Of a stretch of 64,000 nt of DNA, positions 60,401 to 64,000 are shown one piece after another (the stretch's first letter is position 1; each line of letters starts with the position of its first letter). Source of the stretch: Leptodactylus fallax. Its lineage: Eukaryota; Chordata; Amphibia; Anura; Leptodactylidae. Location: the NCBI GenBank assembly GCA_947044405.1, contig CAMRHE010000460.1:1079501-1143500 (forward strand). Direction: 5' to 3'. The position numbers and the translations under genes were made by a program. Under the pieces are notes generated by a model. That model did no database searches, was not told the DNA's origin, and saw nothing but the letters and a program-made list of their open reading frames with translations.

Positions 60401-63174
60401 GGCTGGCCAGTAAAGGTGTCCCCTTGTTCACCTGATCTGAACCCCATAGAGAACCTGTGGTCCCTCCTAAAATGTGACATCTACAGGGAGGGAACCAGTA
60501 AGTCCACGTCTCTGAGCAGTGTCCGGGAGGCCGTGGTGGCCGCTGCACGCAATGTGATCGGAACAGATCAAGTAACTGACACAATCTATGGATGGAAGGC
60601 TTCTGAGTGGCATCGGAAAGAAAGGCGGCAATATCGGGCACTGATTTGGTTTTGGTTTTGAATGTCAGAAAGGTTTATTTCTACATTTTCTGTTGTTCTA
60701 TTGGTTTACCTGGTGAAAATAAACAAGTGAGATGGGAATATATTTGGTTTTTATTAAGTTGCTAATAATTCTGCACAGTAATAGTTACCTGCACAAACCG
60801 ATATCCTCCTAAGATAGCCAAATCCAAAAAAAACCCACTCCAACTTCCAAAAATATTAAGCTTTGATATTTAGGAGTCTTTTTGGTTGATTGAGAACATA
60901 GTTGTTGTTCAATAATAAAAATAATCATCTCAAATACAACTTACCTAATAATTCTGCACACAGTGTAATTTATATTCTATATACACATATACACCAGCAT
61001 ACATACACACATACCTAGATCTATATATTCTATACACATAATTACTAATTACATGATGTCGTTGGCTGTGATGAGGAATCTGAATATTCTACAGTTCTAG
61101 ATCATTCTTATTAGGATGAATGTGAAGGGAGCCATACTGACATTAACCCCTCAGTGCACCTTACACAAGCTGTGCCAGTGCGACCACTGTGGGAACTTAA
61201 GGGCTTTCCAGGCTAAATAATTGAGGATTGAAGGCGTCCTGACCCCTGATCAGCAGCGCTGCGGCCCTCTTCACTACTTACCAAGCACAGCGCCACACAC
61301 TTATACTTTTCACTTAAAAGGAACCGAGCAGCGGTCAGGTCATGTGACCAATGAAAGTGAGGTCACATGGCCTGTGATGCAGAAGCAGTTATCAGGCGGC
61401 AGCGCTGCTGATCTGGTCTGACATCCGGGCCCCGCAGATCTTCACCTGATGACCCGTAGGTCATCAAATTAAACGTCCTGGAAAACCCCTTTAATGACAT
61501 CTCAAAGCTGGGATCAGGGAATCTCTGTTCGTGGTCATTTAACCCTTACATGCCTGGCACAGATCTGGTACCATGGCGGGTGGGGGGTCTAACAACTTCA
61601 GCAACTTTTTATTTGCTTATGGATTTTACTTCATAAAATTTCCTCCAGCAAGTTTAATTTTTCTAGCTCTTGGACAAGTCCTTTAAGACCCAAAACATTC
61701 TGGTCTGGTCCAGACATGTGAACCTGCCCGCTTCTGGCAAGACAAGTTCCAGCATGGAAGAGAATGGGGACTGGGACAGGGCGCACTACGTCTGTCTCAT
61801 ATAAATGTATGTACACATGCGTATATGCATATATGTGTATGTGTGTGTGTGTGTATATCACACACACATATATGTATATATGCATGTATGTAACGTACCT
61901 GTCATAGTTCTGTACAAGTGGGAAGAAGAAGTGTCCTGCCACTGCATGAAATCTGTTGGGTGTTGCGGCCACGGTCGTACTTGTTTGACCCTACAATAAG
62001 AATGGGGACAGAACATTACACTTCCTGTCACTCAGAGCGTTTTGCTGCCGCTAATAACTTACAGATTTTTACAGCTCAGGTTGGGTTCAGCACTAGCTGT
62101 ATCCTCTCTGTACACTCAGTGCTGCCTCCATTTTCTCCTATTAGGAGATTATTATCCTTATCCATCTTACCAGGATGTTAGTGGATCAGCCAATAGAATC
62201 TAGCCGATACCTTGGCAAAGCGCCGGGTTTTGTTGGCGATCCTCTCCTCTACAATTTTCCTCCAGTCTACAGCCGGTGCCTCGTCTTTCGCTTCCCCATG
62301 TGCACTACTTGTAGACTCTAGATCAGGCGCCGCCGCCCTCGTTGTCTCAGGGTCCTCCGCTATTTTTGGGTTGACAGACTCTGAGAGCTCCTGAGCTGCC
62401 GTGGCTAAAACCTGATAGACAGAGATGGATTTCTGTATAAATTACTTCTACATTACTAGTATTGTACTTTATACAACACACGGCTGTAGTCATGTCTTTT
62501 AACCCATAAGTGACATGTCCAGGGCTGGTGCAATAAATCTAAAATAAAATGCAAAGCAAGTTTGCAAACCATCGTGACTTAAAATATTCCATTCAAAAAT
62601 TGATAGCGCCTTTACAGACTGGTCTGTCTCCATGGTAACAGACTGCAAACAGCACCTGTGTAGTCTGAGCCTGCGGTCATATTGCCTGCCACAGTCAGAT
62701 GAAAGAGACCGATGGAAAGGCTTGTAGTCTGTTACCATGGAGATGCTTTTCGTATAAACCTCTTGTAGACATACATCTAATATATCCATTCGCTGACGCA
62801 GGCTGTAGTTCAAGGAGTAGAATTCTCCAGTAAGATACTGAGACACCTATAAAAAGAAAAAAAAAAGAAAAATAATGTGTCTTAGATAACCTGTCCACAA
62901 ACATCAGTCAGATAGAATAGTCACAGGCTGTACATGGAGGAACCATCGCTAAAACCAGACATTATATGTGTATGACCAGCATCACCAGGTGAGTTGAGAT
63001 TTTTGCTCTTTAACATCTTTATTACATTCCCTTGAGGCGATTATTGCAGGTACTTACTGGTACAGGATCAATAACGGTGACAGCAACCATGGCGGAATAT
63101 CTCAGCGGTATGAAATTCTCCACGCCCGGCCGCTCATCAAGGTGTAAGAGGATTTTGACCAGCTCAGTGCTGAC
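57388..63174 (-). CDS. telo2: TELO2 (TEL2 homologue), C-terminal eight exons, 5' end off window
   Basis: Eight minus-strand exons join to one 870-nt frame (289 residues plus TGA): 63174-63058, 62846-62775, 62411-62211, 61990-61899, 59423-59324, 59026-58962, 58292-58177, 57494-57388. All introns are GT-AG and all phases fit. TELO2 forms the TTT complex with TTI1 and TTI2; with HSP90 and R2TP it stabilises newly made PIKK kinases (mTOR, ATM, ATR, DNA-PKcs, SMG1, TRRAP). Recognisable family stretches include [91 protein letters not shown] and [10 protein letters not shown]. The whole is predicted alpha-helical solenoid, with a low-complexity acidic insert in the 62411-62211 exon. Human TELO2 is about 837 residues, so this is the last third. 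No lesions are seen. Upstream exons should lie beyond 64000. Confidence 0.93.
58177..58292 (-). CDS. telo2: TELO2 exon
   Basis: 116 nt. Acceptor TTTGTCTGTAG, donor GTGAGG. Encodes [20 protein letters not shown] and ends VEMKCWLA, with a split codon completed as Asp by the last exon. The frame continues into the intron without conservation. Confidence 0.91.
58545..58865. repeat. Dispersed repeat, second copy of the 46430-46900 family
   Basis: Shares CATGGGTCAGTGATATACGG, CACTGACTGTGCGCAC and the 'tgtgaacacagcctta' end with 46430-46900. It sits in a TELO2 intron. Confidence 0.5.
58962..59026 (-). CDS. telo2: TELO2 exon
   Basis: 21 codons plus two bases. Acceptor CTGTCCTAG, donor GTGAGT. Encodes [20 protein letters not shown] then D and the first two bases of a Pro codon. 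Confidence 0.91.
59324..59423 (-). CDS. telo2: TELO2 exon
   Basis: One base plus 33 codons. Acceptor TTTTCTTCCAG, donor GTAATG. Encodes [20 protein letters not shown] and continues [13 protein letters not shown]. The upstream 2.5 kb intron holds a Tc1 relic and a TTAA MITE. Confidence 0.92.
59565..60967 (+). mobile_element. 5'-truncated Tc1/mariner element
   Basis: A transposase relic is followed by a long 3' terminal region ending TAATAATTCTGCACACAGTG and a TA (60966-60967). The same terminal motif, TAATAATTCTGCACAGTA, also occurs inside at about 60764-60781. No matching 5' terminal repeat is present upstream of the transposase, so the left end is lost; 59565 is approximate. It lies in a TELO2 intron, antisense to TELO2. 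Confidence 0.75.
59685..60661 (+). pseudogene. Tc1-like transposase relic
   Basis: Reads [20 protein letters not shown]..., an N-terminal helix-turn-helix, until a frameshift at an A8 run near 59850 and stop by 59867. Later fragments in other frames include [20 protein letters not shown] (about 60325-60385) and [18 protein letters not shown] (from about 60435), the latter holding the last Glu of the DDE/D triad, ending at 60661. At least two frameshifts plus internal stops make it inactive. Confidence 0.85.
61201..61490. mobile_element. TTAA-flanked MITE
   Basis: The left end GGGCTTTCCAGG and the inverse of the right end, AGGGGTTTTCCAGG, are terminal inverted repeats with TTAA outside both (61197-61200 and 61491-61494). 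A subterminal GATCAGCAGCGCTGC recurs inverted near 61400. 290 bp, no transposase, in a TELO2 intron. Confidence 0.7.
61805..61892. repeat. (TG)n/(TA)n microsatellite
   Basis: Alternating purine-pyrimidine tract with TGTGTGTGTGTGTGTA and CACACACACATATATG, inverted about a central ATCA. It could form a hairpin or Z-DNA and ends only a few bases from the TELO2 donor at 61898. Confidence 0.9.
61899..61990 (-). CDS. telo2: TELO2 exon
   Basis: 30 codons plus two bases. Acceptor CTTATTGTAG, donor GTACGT. Encodes [19 protein letters not shown], with a split Arg codon completed by the next exon. A (TG/TA)n tract lies just downstream in the intron. Confidence 0.92.
62211..62411 (-). CDS. telo2: TELO2 exon with acidic low-complexity insert
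   Basis: 67 codons, phase 0. Acceptor CTGTCTATCAG, donor GTATCG. Starts [11 protein letters not shown]; the middle is rich in Glu, Asp, Ala, Thr and Ser (probably disordered); it ends with the basic, conserved [18 protein letters not shown]. Confidence 0.91.
62627..62743. repeat. Inverted repeat with 18 bp perfect arms
   Basis: TCTCCATGGTAACAGACT (62627-62644) and its exact inverse AGTCTGTTACCATGGAGA (62726-62743), extending to 21 of 22 with flanks. The spacer is 81 bp. Probably a short MITE in a TELO2 intron; the arm resembles an RFX X-box. Confidence 0.8.
62775..62846 (-). CDS. telo2: TELO2 exon
   Basis: 24 codons, phase 0. Acceptor CTTTTTATAG, donor GTATGT. Encodes [20 protein letters not shown] plus DILD, one of the best conserved family stretches. 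An in-frame run-on past the donor is intron. Confidence 0.92.
63058..63174 (-). CDS. telo2: TELO2 exon (first seen in window)
   Basis: 39 codons, phase 0 at both ends. Acceptor ...TCTTTGATAG, donor GTAAGT. Encodes [20 protein letters not shown] and ends VTVIDPVP. Confidence 0.9.
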
Positions 63175-63255
63175 CTATCAAAGATGACAGCGAGGGAATC
63201 TTTACCACGCGCCAGGTCACATATACAGATCATCTTTCCCATGTACTAAGTCACA

Positions 63256-64000
63256 TACAGTGGGGAAAAAAAGTATTTAGTCAGCGACCAATTGATGAGG
63301 CCGGCCTGTAATTGTCATCATAGGTAGACCTCAACTATGAGAGACAAAATGAGAAAACTAATCCAGAAAATCACATTGTCTGATTTTTAAAGAATTTATT
63401 TGCAAAATATGGTGGAAAATAAGTATTTGGTCAATAACAAAAGTTCATCTCAATCCTTTGTTCTATCTCCTTTGTTGGCAATGACAGAGGTGAAACGTTT
63501 CCTGTAAGTCTTCACAAGGTTGGCGCACACTGTTGCTGGTACGTTGGCCCATTCCTCCATGCAGATCTCCTCTAGAGCAGGGATGTTTTGGGGCTGTTGC
63601 TGGACAACACGGACTTTCATCTCCCTCCAAAGGTTTTCTATGGGGCTGAGATCTGGAGACTGGCTAGGCCACTCCAGGACCTTGAAATGCTTCTTACGAA
63701 GCCGCTCCTTCGTTGCCCTGGCGGTGTGCTTGGGATCATTGTCATGCTGAAAGACCCAGCCACGTTTCATCTTCAATGCCCTTGCTGATGGAAGGAGGTT
63801 TGCACTCACAATCTCCCCATACATGGCCCCATTCATTCTTTCATGTACACGGATCAGTCGTCCTGGTCCCTTTGCAGAGAAACAGCCCCATACATGATGT
63901 TGCCCCCCCATGCTTCACAGTAGGTCTGGTGTTCTCTGGATACAACTCAGCATTCACTCTCCTCCAAACACCACGAGTTGTGTTTCTACCAAACACTTCT
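63256..64000 (-). mobile_element. Tc1-like transposon, truncated by window end
   Basis: TA followed by CAGTGGGGAAAAAAAGTATT, the terminus of a very common vertebrate Tc1-like family, then about 190 bp of terminal region and a minus-strand transposase that runs off the right edge. It lies in a TELO2 intron, in the same orientation as TELO2. Confidence 0.88.
63450..64000 (-). pseudogene. Tc1-like transposase, C-terminal part, frameshifted at G7
   Basis: The frame from 63911 to 63450 encodes the C-terminal catalytic half: [14 protein letters not shown], the second catalytic Asp in [11 protein letters not shown] and the third, Glu, in [11 protein letters not shown] (DD34E class). Upstream of a G7 run at 63903-63909 the homologous reading (RGVWRRVNAELYPENTRPTV) is in another frame, and the downstream frame is closed by TGA just before it. 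So either this copy is frameshifted or the homopolymer is mis-sequenced. The N-terminal DNA-binding domain lies outside the window. Confidence 0.85.

Overview
The window looks like vertebrate nuclear DNA, most likely from a frog or toad. Evidence: GT-AG-spliced genes with vertebrate protein signatures, Tc1/mariner and Ty3/Gypsy elements, and many dispersed repeats ending in TTAAAGGGGTT-type or 'aggcctaa...ttcacac'-type termini of the kind common in anuran genomes. The organism call is inference from style, not from a diagnostic marker.

Layout. 1-2590 and 11272-19330 are one ~56-57 bp G-rich minisatellite, split by a full-length Ty3/Gypsy LTR retrotransposon on the minus strand (2591-11267). 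The element has a CTAG target duplication, near-identical LTRs, intact gag and pol frames, and a well-formed -1 frameshift signal between them. 19331-21016 is mostly unique DNA with a short Tc1-like MITE and a (TA)n tract. 21017-43950 is a ~23 kb polypyrimidine tandem array (~29-33 bp unit). It contains no stop codon in any forward frame, so it mimics three proteins of more than 7,600 residues; none is credible. The array ends against a compact promoter with a duplicated E-box/CRE module, followed by a two-exon gene for a SMIM10/SMIM10L1-family small membrane protein (coding exons 44219-44401 and 50873-50893). Its 6.5 kb intron holds a G-quadruplex-type minisatellite, a GA tract, a 37 bp minisatellite and several dispersed repeats.

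Beyond the 3' end of that gene come a TTAA-flanked inverted-repeat element (53320-53815) and a C-rich 44 bp minisatellite (54766-57090). The minus-strand gene that follows (57388-63174, continuing off the right edge) is assembled here from eight exons that join in frame with consensus splice sites. It encodes the C-terminal 289 residues of a TELO2 (TEL2) orthologue. Its introns carry a 5'-truncated Tc1 relic, a TTAA MITE, a perfect inverted repeat and, at the window edge, a second Tc1-like element.

The two host genes are convergent. They do not share a pathway that I know of: TELO2 is a co-chaperone for PIKK kinases, and the SMIM10 family is poorly characterised. The striking property of the window is its density of five unrelated minisatellites plus one giant array, with only about 0.25 kb of SMIM10-like coding sequence and 0.87 kb of TELO2 coding sequence.
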